Of a stretch of 64,000 nucleotides of DNA, positions 15,001 to 29,700 are shown piece by piece; position 1 is the first letter of the stretch, and each line of letters starts with the position of its first letter. This DNA is from Cornus controversa (Eukaryota > Streptophyta > Magnoliopsida > Cornales > Cornaceae). The position numbers and the translations under genes were made by a program. Below the pieces are notes generated by a model. The model was given only the letters and a program-made list of their open reading frames with translations. It was not told the origin of the DNA and did no database searches. The stretch is taken from the NCBI GenBank assembly GCA_026545225.1, contig CM048846.1, positions 13,975,975-14,039,974 on the forward strand. The letters run 5' to 3'.

Positions 15001-17677
15001 CCTTCTGTATAAATGTAGCAGATCTTAAAAGCTGACAAATATCAACCAAAAGTTCCACTAAGTTCATCCTAAATTGCAGAAGGCCATCAGGCAGGTCAAG
15101 TGTTCCTTTCTCATCATTAAATGTAGAATCGTCCACCTGTCAAAGGCAAAGTCTGAATTAATCAACTTTTTAGTCTTAAAATGAAAAATAAAAATCAACA
15201 ATAAAAAGGAGAAGAAGACTAACAGAAGTGGTATGGAAAGAAAGCTGCTTCAGTAAATAGAAATACCTTCCTAATAATGTAATACTTTTAAATCATGCAT
15301 TGCTTGGTACTTGATACAATAATTACCAAAGCATTGATCAAAACACATAAAAGAAAGAAAAAAAGTTACATATCAAAAAATAACAAGAAAATAAATTACA
15401 AAATAATGCCGTTTTAAACACTAAACCTTTAAAGAGAGAGGAGGAGGAGTATCATAACCCTATATAATTTTTCCGAACTCTACAGTACAATTCTGGCTCA
15501 CTTAACAGATTGCCATTTTATAATCGCTTTTTCTCCAAACTTGCATATCCACTAACGAGTAATCCAGTATCCACTATCAATAATGTGATAACAAAAACTA
15601 CAAGTTCTGAACATAAACTGTAAGTTTGATGATTGATTAATTCGTAAGAATCAGATATGATAAGCTGTATGTGCAAAATTGATGGTCGTGCTGCATTAAA
15701 ATGCCAGTTCAGGACTGGTTTGTAAATTTGCACAGGAAAGAAGAGAAGAAGAAGACTTTGTATATTGCATTACAATATATTGAATTCCGAAAGATGAGAT
15801 TTAATAATAAAGAAATAAGCCCTAGCTAAAAGAAAAAAAGACAAATTTACCTTATGAAATATAAAAAAATACATAAAATATAACTCTCTAACACAACACC
15901 CCCCCTCCTCTTTCTCTAACTCACAATGTGATAGTGAGAAGCATTGAGAGTTTGCAAAGAAGAAAACAAAAACAAAAAAATAATGTGGGACTTCGTGAAG
16001 AAGTCAGCTAACTACATAGAAGAGGAAACGAATGGTAGAGAAATGGTGCCAAGCTAAAGGTGATGGTGCACAAAATGACAATCAATCTCAATGTACTTGG
16101 TACACTAGTGAAAAACATAATTGTGTGCAATCTGAATAGCACTCTTGTGGAATTTTCTATTTGCTACTTTGCTGAGAAAAAAAAAATTTATTAAGGTATT
16201 TTATAAGTCTCTAATATCAGTATAATTACAAGCAATCGGCCTTGAAGTAGTTTTGGAAACTATGGCGGGGACCAAAAGAATAATTGAAAGCTTAGAGCCC
16301 TATATGGAAAGAAGAGTTCAGGCAAGGAGCCAAGTAAGTGAATAAAATTAAATTGTTTATACCTTGTAGTTGTTGTAAAAGCAAGAAAATTCATAAATTC
16401 TTGCAGCTCATATTATTTCAGGACAAAAGAGAAAATTTTAGCACTCCTACCGCACAGCAGGCCATTAATTACTCTGTCCTAAAAATAACATTTACGTCCC
16501 AAATATTTTAATTTAATGATTCTTTTAAGTCTTAACTCTTAAATTTTGAATCAATCTGAATCAAGTTAATTATTGTGCTTGCACTTCACAGTTTGCAGTT
16601 GAATGGTGGTTGTTTCTGAGTATAACAATGAACATTTTGAGTCAAACTAATTATGAACATAACTGGAGCACATTCAGCCTCATCCATACCAAGATGAGGA
16701 CTACTGAAGTGTGAGAAACTTCAATAATTAGGATACCTTTATTAAAATATGAGGCTGAAGGTTAGGCATTTCACCTACAGCAGTCCAAAGGAGATTGAAA
16801 AGAAATATAGCCCCATCAACATGGACTATATATTTCAGGAGGATACCCTTACCCTGTGGTTGAAGGAACAATTGTTGCTTGACTCACGATAGAGATGATC
16901 TTGCTCAGATGATTAATGATGTGGTTAGGGATGAGGAGGATGCAGGAGGTCCCTCTTCATATCATGCTAGTGATGGTGATGACAGTAGTTCCTCCTTTGT
17001 ATCGGCGAGCCATAGTAATGACGATTAAGATGGTGGTGACAATGATAGTGGTGCTGGTTCTGGTCTTGGAGGAGGAGGATATGAGAAAGGTGATGATAAT
17101 GTGCCTTTTGCTGAGCAGCCTGAGCTGAAAGTGACTGATTAATGCGTACATTGAGATAGATATGAGGAGATTGCAAATGAGGAGGATGTTCAACAGTCAT
17201 CGTTGCCTACTAGACATCCAGAAGAAGCAGGCCCTAGTACTGGCTCTACTACTTATTCTGAAAAAAAACAAAGCCAGCATGATCCGCCTAATGACAGGTC
17301 CTCTCCATCATGCGTAACTTTGGAGATTTTTCGCTTGGACATTCATCAAATTTTTATGATAGTACTGGCCAACACTACTATCTGCCACCACCTCCACAGC
17401 TTCAGGGGTATAATTACGGGTATGGCTGTAGTTATGGTTATGGCTATGGATTATAGATACCCCCGGTGCTTTCTCAGATGCCTTATGTATATTGTGGGCA
17501 AAGGCATAGTTTCAGTCATTATCAGTCTAGCAGCTCATTAGGATATCCTCAAGTGTAGATATCCCACCCCAAGACCCCTTGTTGGCTGGGTTTGCTTTGT
17601 TTGGTTGGATTTGTCGGATTTGAGTTTTCTTGTTTTTCATTTCTTTATTCACTGGATTTCTCTGTTTATTTGTATTC

Positions 17678-17722
<45 letters not shown>

Positions 17723-20700
17723 CGCCTCTTGCTTGTGAACAGAGAACTCTTGGAGAACTTGATACCAAACGAATTTATGAGTTTTTATTTTGCTAAAAAC
17801 TGTTTTGCAGTTTTTTCGACTAAAAACTATTCTCTGTTCTGATTCTCAAAAAACTGTTTTTGAAAACTAAAAATTGAAAATTGATCCAAGCAGGGCCATA
17901 TATTCTCAAGGAATGCATTGCTCTCCAGTCAGCATGTGCCTCCTCTAAATTAAAACTCAACAATTTTTGTATGTGGGTTTTGATAGTTTTTCATTGTTGT
18001 TTAAATATATTAAAATTTATTATTATAAAGTTCAAAAGTTTAATCACATGCAACGCACATGCACTTTTGGTAGTATACAAAAACATGAAGTAACCATGGC
18101 TACCACCTAGAAGAATAATTATTCTTCAATAGAAACAAACCAACAAGAGAAATAGATTGCACATTGAAATAAAATAGATTACCAAACCACACCAGAAACA
18201 AAGTGGATGGACAATGACAAACCTGAGCACGCAGTAGAAGAGCATCAAGTAACGCTGAAAATACAGAAGAAAACATGTCTTCCACATTTTTTCTGTTGGG
18301 TCCACCGTCCACGTCAAGGCCGAGAATATAGCTTGCAAGGCTACTCCTGGGAATGAAGATAAAGAACTCATAATTACAAAGTTTTGAGTTCCAAGCAAAA
18401 CTAACAGAAGTTTCTAATTGTAGCCGCCTAGGAAGCACGGACACGCCTAAGAAGGCAAAGAATCCGTGTCGGACACAGATACGCGTCGGACACGCCCCAA
18501 CACCTGTCGGACACGCCAAAAAACGTGTCTGATTTTTTTATACTTTTTTGAAATTTCGGACACGGCGTGGACACGCGTCCGACACGGCTTGAATTTACGG
18601 ACACGGTGCAGACACATGTTGGACACGCCAAATTTTTTTTTTTCTCTTGTTTTCATGAATCTTCTCTCTTCCATGGATTCTTACTTTATATTTCACTAAT
18701 CCCTAATTATTTTTCTAACAAAACTCTAATTGTATTTGCTTTTTTCTCCTTTTTTAGCCTCTTTCTTTCTTTTTCCTAGCAAAACACAAGTCTAGAAACG
18801 TTGTTTTAACAATTCAACTATAGCCCATCTCATCTCTTCATCTTTGTTCTTTTTTACTCTTCTTTCTCTTGCTGTACAACTACTATCTTTTACATATTAC
18901 TTTCTCATGATGCATTTGTATTTGAAGTAAGCTAGAATGATGATGTTTAAATGATAAGACTAGTTTTTATTCTAATGTCTCGTTTTGATTTGGTTTTATG
19001 ACTTTGTGACATCGTTCTCTTATAATTATTGTTGTTGTGGAGTAGATTCAATTGTGTACTTGTGATTTATGATTTGTGAATTTTTTCTTTGTTAGGTTGA
19101 TGAAAAATAATATTACTCTTAATTATTTAAAGTATGACATCAAATATTATATAAAAATAAATATTTATTATTTGCCGTGTCCGTGTTCTAATTTTTTAGG
19201 ATTTGCCGTGTCCGTGCCGTGTCGTATCCGTGTCCCGTATCCGTTTCCGTGCTTCTTAGGTAGCCGCCATGCAGAAACTACATAATAAAATTTGTATCTG
19301 GCAAAGTAAGATTGATCATCTTCAAAAACACAAGATGCAAAGATAAAGGAAATCGAGGCCTAAGATCATCCTAAAACTAGAAGAAACAAGATCGGAAATG
19401 AAAAGAAGATGCAGTATAAAAATATCTCCAAATAATAACTATCACTTCTTCAGAGCTACATGAACTATAAACAATAAACAAACTGGCTCCAATCATGTGG
19501 AATATCTGGATAATATATACCATAATTGTGTGCATAACTGCACATGCACACAAAGGCACACGAGTGTATGGAAATATTAAGAATACATAACAATCAAACA
19601 TCACACAATTACAATGATAAATTCAACGAGAATATCATTTACATATAATAGCATACCAACATCCTTGGTTCATGTTGCTTGCCAATGACATAGTACTACT
19701 GGACACCTCTAAAGAAAACTTAGCAATTAAATTATAGAGGTGGAGACACGCGTTAGAATCAAAAGAGTTGAGGGTTAATAGAACTAAAACGGAATATATG
19801 GAATGCAAATTTAGTAAAGAGTCGGATATTAATGAGGTAATGATTACACTCCAATATCAAAGGATTATCCAATGCGAACACTTTGGTATTTAGGGTTATT
19901 AATACAAAAGGATGGTGAGATAGATGGCGATATAACTAGTCGATTTGCACAGGTTAGACAAAATGGAGGCAAACTAGTGGTGTTTTGTGTGATAAGCGAA
20001 TGCCATATAAACTAAAAGGAAACTTTTATAGAACAGTTATTAGGCAAACTATTTTATATGGCACAGACTGTTGGACTTTACAAAAGAAGCAAGAACAAAG
20101 AATTCACGTGGGAGAAATGAGGATGTTAAGGTAGATGATAGGAATTGGGGATTATTGTAATTTTCTTATCTCAATATATATATAGGAGAGGTGGTGTAGA
20201 AAACCTACAACCATTAGATTATACTCCTTGATTTCTCTTTTTCTTCTCTACTTCTCTTCTGTAAACCCTAAAAACACACATACAAAATTTGACTTGGTAT
20301 CAGAGCAGTGTGACGAAGCCTAGAACAATTTATATCAAGTTGAAGAACAGCAAGAAGGGTTGACGTCACACTAACGTCATGCTCAGCATCGACAGTTATA
20401 CGGTGCGTTTTGACTGGGAAATATCTTGATTGCTGCTTATTGGCTGATTTGTTGCATTTGGATCAATTTCTTTGGCTCTATGGCTGATGCTTTCTCTGTG
20501 CAAATTCTGTTTCCACGATTTTTTTTTCAGAATTTATTGCTTCTACAACTGTCTTTGGCTGCTTGGGCTTTCAGAATTTGCACTTATCTTGCTTCCAAAT
20601 TCATCTGAACTTGCCGACCAACTATTGCCTTTGTCCTTGGATCCTAATTCTTATTTGTTTTTTTGGGTCTGAAATCAGTTTTTGAATCTGTTCTTCGCCG

Positions 20701-23700
20701 CAAAATTTGCCCATGGCTGAGAATAAACCACAACCACCACTCAAGGATGATGATATGACTAAGTCGATTACTTCGATGAAGCTGAACGATGTTAATTATC
20801 TTGCTTGGGCCCATGTCGTACAGTTTTTTTGTGTGGGCGTAGAAAATAAAAATACTTGACTGATGACCCTCCCACTGACACAAAATCTAAAAAATATGAG
20901 GAATGGATGTGTGAGGATTCTATTGTTATAGGATGGCTATGGCATAGTATAGAACCCCATATTGCTACTACAATTGCATTTTGTGAGTCTTCTAAGAAGA
21001 TCTGGGAATCTCTTGCAAAGTTATTCTCGCACCAGAGCAATGTTTCTCGGGTTTATGAGTTGTATGAGCAGATTTTCACTACTACGCATTCTGAAAAACC
21101 ATTGTCCAAGTACTACAGCACTCTTAAAAATTTATTGAAATATCGATCGTAAACTGCTCACTTGAAGCAACAAAACCATCACAGGGAGGAGTTTATGATT
21201 GCTTCATTGCTATCAGGTTTAGACTCTGATCTTTATGGCTTTAAAGATCATATTCTTGCTAGCGAGAAGTTACCTACGGCTACCAATGCATATTCTCAAT
21301 TATTGAGGTCATCTTTGGGAAAAAGCTCCACTATAACTCCTACAGAGTCTTGTGCCTTAGTTTCTATGCCTTAGTTTCTAGCATAGTTTCAGCAGTAGGG
21401 GTCGTGGTGCTATTCGTGATGGTCGTCGTGGTCGTGGTTGTTGTGGTGGTTCCATGGAAGCGAATATAGGAAATGCAATCATTGTGGTGGTATGAATCAT
21501 ACTGTACCTTATTGTTGGGTTAAATATGGCAAGCCAGATTATGTTCATCAGGCTATCGATGGTACTTCACAGTCACAGTGTCGCACTATTCTGGACATGT
21601 AGCTTCTAATTTTGGTTCTCGTGATGTACTCACCACTCAACTTAGTGAGCTTATTCAGACGTTGCGAACTACTATTCCATCCACTTACACTACTACCTTT
21701 GTCAATTCAGGTAATGTTGCATGTGTGGCCCAGTCATCTCCGTCTTGGTCATTGACTCTGGAGCAAGTTCACATATATCCGGTATATCATCTCTCTTTTC
21801 TAATTTGAAATGTATTAACTACCACATTGTTTTAGCTAATGGTTCATCTCATCCTGTCCTTGGGAAAGGTATTCTTCACCCTACATTATCGTTATCGCTA
21901 TCTTCAAGTCTCTATGTTCCTAATTTTCCTTTTAATTTTTTATGAAAGAGAGGTCGGAGTTATCTTAAACTGTTGCTAAATTCAATAATGAATTTTTTAC
22001 TCAATTTGGTAAGAGCATAAAAGTTCTTCAATCTAATAATGCCTTGGAGTATATACAGTCTACCATGAATTCATTTTGTGTTGATCGAGGTATCATTCCT
22101 CAAGCTAGTTGTGCTCACACCTCTCAACAAAATGGTGTTGCTAAACGTAAGCAGCATCACCATTTGCCAGATGTGGCTCGTACCATGTTATTCAATATGC
22201 AGGTACCCAAACATTTTTGGTCTGATGTCATTCTCACGTCTTGTCATCTTATTAATCGTATGCCATCTACTATTGTGAATAATCAGTGTCCTCTTTCTCT
22301 GTTATATCATGATGCCTCTCCTTTTTCGCTCACACCTTGTGTATTTGGTTGTGTGGCATTTGTTCATATCTTGGGCCCTAAGCATGACAAATTGTCCCCT
22401 CATGCTCGTAACACTCAAAAGGGGTACCATTGTTACAGTCCTAAATCTCAACGATAACTTGTCAGTGCTAATGGGACTTTTTTTTAGTCCGTCGGCTTCT
22501 TTTCATCGGCTGGCCAAAGTTTGTCTTTGAATCCCATATCTCCTCTTGAGGGGGAGCCTTCCTTCACATCTCCTATTTTGTCGATGCCATTACCTCCACC
22601 TTCTAAACCCCATGGCAAGTTTATCAGCAATCCAGATCTCGGCCTATTGTTTCTTAGTGTCCAAACATGACATCTTCTCCACCAGAGGTTTCTGTTCCTC
22701 CACCCTCCACTTTTGATGATTTACCAATTGCATTACGTTGAGATAAACGTACTTATACTGACCATCCCATTGCTAATTTTGTGTTTTATGACCGTGTTCC
22801 CTCCTCCTTGCAGTCTTTTGCTTTTACCTTGTCCTTTATTTCTATTCCCTCATCTTATCAGGACGCTTTGTCTATGTCTGGATGGAAGCACGCTATGGAC
22901 GAGGAAATAAGTGCTCTTCACAAGAATCAAACCTGGGAGCTTACTACTCTTCCTTATGGGAAACACACTATCGAGAGTCATTGAATTTACACTGATAAGT
23001 ATCATCCTGATAGTTCTGTTGAGCGTCTTAAGGCGCGTTTGGTTGCCAAAGGGTACACTTAGACCTATGGGGTTGATTATTCGGAAACATTTTCTCCTGG
23101 TTTGATAGATTTAGCACAGTGGTGACTGAGTTTGGTTTTCAGTGCTCCACTTTTGACCATTCTATGTTTGTTCGTCATTCTTCTGTGGGCACCATTGTCT
23201 ATGTTGATGATATTATCATTTCTGGGAGTGATTCCATAGAAATTGCTGAGTTAAAATGCCATTTGGGTCAACAATTCCATACTCAAGACTTGGGTGCCCT
23301 TCGCTATTTCCTCGGGATTGAGGTTGCTCTTTCCCGTCAAGGCATCTCACTATCTCAACCGAAATATGTTCTTGATCTTCTTTCCGAGATGGGTCTCTTA
23401 GGTGCTTGACCTGTTGATACTCCTACTGTCAAACTTGATAGTGGGTAGGGGGTGTTTGTCGATCATTGCCTAGTTGGAAAATTAATTTATCTCACTGTTA
23501 CTCGTCCCGATATTACTTATGTTGTTGGAGTGGTTAGTGAATGTATGCATGCTTATCAATATCACTTTTAAGGTTGTTTGTCGTATTTTATGTTATTTGA
23601 AAGGTGCACCTAGAAGTGGGTTGTTGTATAACCCTTCTTCCTCCTTATCTATAAGAGGTTTTAGTGATGCAGATTGGTCTAGCAATCGCTCTCACAGGCG

Positions 23701-26700
23701 ATCTATATCTGGTTATTGCAAGTTTGTTTGCAGTAATCTTGTTACTTGGCGCAGTAAAAAGCAGACCGTCATTGCTTGTTCTAGTGTTGAAACTGAGTAT
23801 CATGCTATGACTCACATCGCTTCTAAGATGTTGTGGGTTCCCTCTCTTCTTCAAGAGATGGGTATTTATTTTCCTTCTCCTATGCCAATGCATTGTGATA
23901 ATCAACAATCATGTTTCTCATACGCGTATCAAACATATAGAGTTTGATTGTCATTATATTCGCAATATGTTGATGCAGAATCAGATTGTTACTCCTTATA
24001 TTTGCTCAAACGATCAGCTGGGTGATATTCTTACGAAACCATTAGCTCGTGGTGCCTTTCAACAGTTGTGTTCCAAGCTGGGCATTCTGTATGCTCCAAC
24101 TTGAGGGGAGTGTTAGAGTTAGAAAGTGTTTAGTGTTTTCCTTATTTATTTTGGGGCATTACTGTATTATTCTGATCTCAATATATATATATATATATAT
24201 ATAGGAGAGGTGGAGTAGAAAACCTACAACCATCAGATTATACTCCTTGATTTCTCAATTTTCTCCTCTCTCTTCTTATTCTCTACTTCTCTTCTTTAAA
24301 CCCTAAAAACACACATACAAAATTTAACTAAACATATACATGCTGATTAAACAAAAGGAGAGGTATTTGCAAAAGTTTGTCAGGAGACTTAGATTTAAGT
24401 TTATACTCATTCTATCATGCAATTTCACTTCGAGTTATATCCTTTCTATCATGCAATTTGATTCAAAAACTAGTTGTGGGGTTGCATGTGACATTAGGAC
24501 TTATTATTGGAAAATTTTGTCATAAAAGCTAGTGTCTGTATTTTAGTTTCAATTAGTTTATTTTTAAATGTTAGTCAGCTTAGTTAGAGGTAGATGTACC
24601 TCATGATCTAAGGACTTTGAAGTTGAAATTTTAATATCAATACAAGGGTTAAAATGTAACTTCACCTCTCAAATACCTAACTCATCAACACCATATATCA
24701 TGTTTAGAATGCATTATATATATATTAGAAAGCATATCTACGACTTTTTAATGAGAAGTTGATTTTTTGAATAAATAGAGAATTTAATCGATCAAAGCAT
24801 CGATTAAGCCTTATTGTCGGAGTGTGTGTGTGTGTGTATATATATATATATTAGAAAGCATGAAGTTGATTTCTTGAATATTTAGAGTTTAATCGATCAA
24901 AGCATCGAAAAAGCCTTATTGTCAGAGTTTGAGCAATCAAACACTTTGTGGACTGGTCTGCGAGAACAAGTTTTCTTTTTTCTTTCGAAAGAAGTAGTTT
25001 TGGGTTTTTGGCTTACTCCAACTGAGAGCCAAGAACTATATTTATATACAAGAATAGAGTATAAAAAAGGAAACCAAATCAAAGAAAAACGGAAAAGATG
25101 CCACAATCTACGTGATCCCATGATTATGGGGATCTTACACAAAAACACCTAATAAAAGGCTGAAAAATAGCTAATAAATCAAATAAAAGTAATAAAAAAT
25201 ACTTCAACACTCCCCCTCAAGTTGGAGTGAAGATATCAATCAAGCCCAGCTTGGTAATCGAGGAATGAAGAAAAGATGGACCAATGGATTTGGTGAACAC
25301 ATCGGCGAAATCATCAGAGGATGGAACAAAGCACGACTTGATAATTCCCGAACGAACCTTCTCTCAGGTAAAATGAATGTTCACCTCTATATGTTTAGTA
25401 CTCTCACGAAGAACATAATCTGAAACGAGCATGATGGCTCACTTATTATCACAAAACAAGTCTGAGGACAGTTTTTCACTTAGCCCTAGCTCCTCAAAGA
25501 ATCTCACAAGTACCCTTAGCCATGGCACGATACTCGGCCTCTGTTGAGGATCTCGAAACTACCGGCTGCTTCTTACTTTTCCAGGATATAAGATGATCTC
25601 CATAAAAAGTACAGAAGCCAGATGTGGAACGTCTGTCAGTCTTGGTCCCTGCATAGTCTGCATCACTGAAACAGGATAGCCCAACCTACCTATTAGAAGA
25701 ATAGAATAATCCAAGTCCAAGACAGGACTTAAGATATCGAAGAATATGATATACCGCATCCATATGAGTTGTACGAGGAGCATGCATAAACTGGCTCACA
25801 ACACTAACCACAAAAGCCAAATCAAGACGGGTGATGGTAAGATAAATCAATCTTCCTACCAAGTGTTGATACTGCGAGGGATCAGAAAGGAGATCTCCAG
25901 ACTCAACCGAGATCTTCATATTAGGATCCATAGGAGTGGAAGCAGGTTTACACCCAAGCATACCAGTGTCTTGAAAAAGATCTAAGACATACTTCTTTTG
26001 CGATAAAGGAATACCTTGCTTAGATCTAGCAACCTCAATTCCCAAGAAATATCTGAGATGCCCAAGGTCTTTAACATCAAAAGCTTTAGCCCAATTGAAG
26101 CTTTACTTGAGCAATCCCAGGGATATCATCGCCAGTAATGATGATATCATCAACATAGACAAGAAGAATGATACAGCGACCAGTGGAGGAACGATGGATA
26201 AAACATGTATGGTCAGAATGGCATCTAACAAACTCAATGAATTGAATTACATCATTGAAACGGCTGAACCAAGCGCTAGGAGATTGTTTTAACCCATACA
26301 GAGACTTCCGTAATCAACAGACCCTTCCAGCATACTCCCCCTCAGCTCGAAAACCGGGTGGAGGATCCATGTAAATGGTCTCAAGAAGGTCACCGTTAAG
26401 GAAAGCATTCTTCATATCAAGGTGATGAAGAGGCCAATTATGAGAAGCAACCAGGGAGACAAGCAAACGAACAGAGGTCAATTTAGGGACAGTAGCAAAG
26501 GTATCATTAAAGTTTTACCAAGGACCTGAGTAAACCCTTTGGCCACCAAACGAGCCTAATACTGATCAATAGATCCATCAGCTAGATATTTAACACTAAA
26601 TACCCATTTGCAACCAACAGTCTTTTCACCAGGAAGGAGAGATACAAGCTCTCATGTGTCATTATGCTACAAAGCATCCATTTCTACCATCATAGCAAAT

Positions 26701-29700
26701 ATCCAATCTGGAGAGCCTCAAACACATTTATGGGAATGGAAATGGAATCAAGTTTGCTTAGAAAGGCTCGGTAAAACCCGGAAAGACCATCATAAGAGGT
26801 ATACTGCAAAATAGGATGATCAGTACTACAAGCGAATCCAAATCTAGCAAGGGTCTGCAATCCCGAGTGGGATACCGAGACTCAAGAACAAGGTCAGGGA
26901 AATGTAAAGGAGATAGAGATGTACTTGAACCTATAGCTAAGGAGGATGAAGTGGAGGCGGAGCACGAGGGCGGCAAAGGGGTGTGAGGAAACCACAGGAG
27001 AAGACTCTTCTTGAAAAATAGGAAGAGGAAAAATAAGAGGAATACCCTGTTGATTAAGTTGAGACCAAAACTCATTGGAAGCATATTCACGACCATTGTC
27101 AGACCTAATATTCTTAACAACAGTTTTATATTGAGTTTTGATCATTTGAAGAAATTGAGTGAACAAGGGAAAAACTTCATATTTCTTTTTAAGTAAATAT
27201 ACCCATGTGTAGCAGGAATAATCATCAATGAATGTGACATAATAACGATGTCCCGAAAAAGCAGTAACATGAGAAGGACGTCACACATCAGAGTGTATAA
27301 GATCAAACATACTAGGTACACGATGTATATGAGAAATATAATTGGTTCTAGTATGTTTGGAAAGCTCACAAATCTCACATTGAAGCTAATTATCCTTACA
27401 AGCCGTTATTAATGAATGGGAAAAGAAGACATAAATACTGAAAGTTTACATGCCCAAGGCGAACATGCCATAAATTTAAAGTCTGAAAAGAAAAATCATG
27501 AGAACTAGAAACTGGAAGAACAAAGGCTTGAAGCAAGTGGAGGAGGTGTCGGTGGAGGATCCCCAAAGTAGTAGAGGCCATCATGCTCATATCCCCTGCC
27601 GAAAATCCTCTTCAAACAGAGGTCCTATAAAACACAGAGTGAGGAAAGAAAATCACTGCACAGCTTAGAGATTTTGGCAAGTTTGCTAACAGACAGAAGA
27701 TTAAATGCAAAGTTAGGAACATGAAGAACAGATGGCAGAATAATATCAGGTGATAGATGAACATTTCTTTTATTACGAATAACGATAGTTGACCCATTGG
27801 CTAGACTAACAGACTTATTAACAAGGATAACAAGAGTAGAAAATAATAACTCACCAGTCATGTGATCATTAACTCAGGAATCTAGAACCCAAGTAGGTTT
27901 GTCTGCTTTAACATGAAATGCAGAAGTACCTATAGCTATAGTAGTCGTGGAAGTAGAGTAGATGAAACTCTGAACTGCTCCTAAAGCTGACCGATCTAGG
28001 ACTGTAACTGATTTAAGTCCTGAAAAGATGGTCTGGGAGGAGAAGCAGCAATCTGTGGAGTAGTATTCCCACCAATAGTATTGGCTACTGCAGCAATGCG
28101 GCCATGGCCAGAAGGACGATTGCAAGAAAATTTCTGCTTTAGCTCGGGATGAAGCTTAAAGCAGCGATCCTTTACATGACCCGAGGCTCCACAATGTTGA
28201 CAAATAACCTTTCCCTCTAAAAGTCTAGAACTAGCCACAAGAGCCATCTAATCAACTGGAGTCTCTGGTAAAGCTATTGGATGAGAGATCTGACGTCTAT
28301 GCTCCTCATGGTCAACAGAAGCAAAAACCTCATACAAATCAGGCATAGGAGAGGTGTTTATGATATGAGTTCTAAGGGCATCATACTCGGATCATAAACC
28401 CATCAAAAATTGGTAGGTATGTTGGCGGTCCAGTCTCTTGACCAAAAGAGTTGCAGCTTCTTCAGAGAAATCAAAGAAAGGTTCATGCTGTGCTAATTCT
28501 TCCCACCTAGACTGTAGGAACCAAAAATACTCTGATACTGACAGCTTGAGTGTCTCTTGAGATGCATGAGCAATCTCCTAATAAAGTTCAAAGATACGAG
28601 CGTCATTGCGGGAGTGGGTATATATCTTGTTAAGAGCTTGCCACAGACAAAAAACAAAAATGTAAAACATGATCATATTATAATTATATCAAAAGAACAA
28701 CTAGGAGTTCAACACCAAAATCAAACAAGGGACCCATTGGACGACTAGCAATATAGATAGACAGTAATACAGTTCGAGATATAATGTCTTACGCAAGCCT
28801 GCATCAAAGGTAACCTAGATTGTTCTTTAAAGGGTTCAAAAATCAATCGATCCGGCCAAGTCATCTTAGACTCGGCAGGGGCCATATCAAGTTGAATCGA
28901 GATCTCTATGGGGCAAAAATTACTACTGATTCGTTTCGACTTGGCCGTGCCAACCACGTCACACCACATCATGACTATAACATGGCTGTCTCGAACACGT
29001 CAGCATGAGATGAAAGTATTTTTTGAGGTAAAAGATCATGTCATCCCGCTGCTGAATCACCCTAGACTGCAACGTCAGCACCGAGACAATGTCATCTTTT
29101 TGCTTGGGGTTTAAATCCCCAATTTTCAGCCCCGTTCTTTTATTCTTTCCAACATCTAGGGCCAGTAGAGAACACCCCCACCAAACAAAACTTCATATCT
29201 AAGAAGCAAGATGTGAAAAACATGAAATTTGTTAGTATTTTTACAATCTAAGTGTTCGAAAGTTGATTGTTGGTACTAATTTTGTCAACTAGATTTAGCT
29301 TAGATCTAACATGAAAATTATTTATATTAGATCTAAAACCACCATTTGGTGTTTGAATTGACTCCGCTGAATGATATTTTGAATCAAAGTTCAAGTTTTG
29401 AATTTTTGGACATTGGTTGATGTCAGTGTATAATGTCATTGCACATTGACACCACAATTTGGGATAATTTAGAAGCCAAAAGCCAACGATTCCTTGTGAA
29501 ATAAGTGCAATGTTGAAAATTCCATAGTTATGTCGTGGCTTTTGCACTCAATGCAGCTTGAGGTTTGTAGTGGCTATCTGTTCCATAAAACAGTAAAGTA
29601 AATTTGGGACACAGCTGCATAGAACTACTTTATGATAAGAAATACAGCCCTTACTTATGATTTAAAGAGAATAACTCGTGAAACAAGGCAAGTAGACACG

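Larger units (their letters stand above)
20141..24330 (+). mobile_element. Ty1/copia element A, degenerate
   Basis: Order: LTR remnant, initiator-Met primer site, leader, gag, protease, partial integrase, partial reverse transcriptase, RNase H, polypurine tract, 3' LTR. The order INT before RT defines copia. Both ends carry the shared LTR segment AACCTACAACCATYAGATTA. Internal deletions and many stops make it dead. Same family as copia C (29771-35149), which has the opposite orientation. Left boundary approximate, at a junction with LINE sequence. Confidence 0.85.

Noticed and set aside
18126..18519. Longer frames around exon 10
   Set aside because: They read through the acceptor and donor into intron and into the hAT-like repeat; only 18223-18346 is coding.
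29104..29118. GGGGTTTAAATCCCC palindrome considered as a transposon end
   Set aside because: No partner repeat or target duplication was found nearby.
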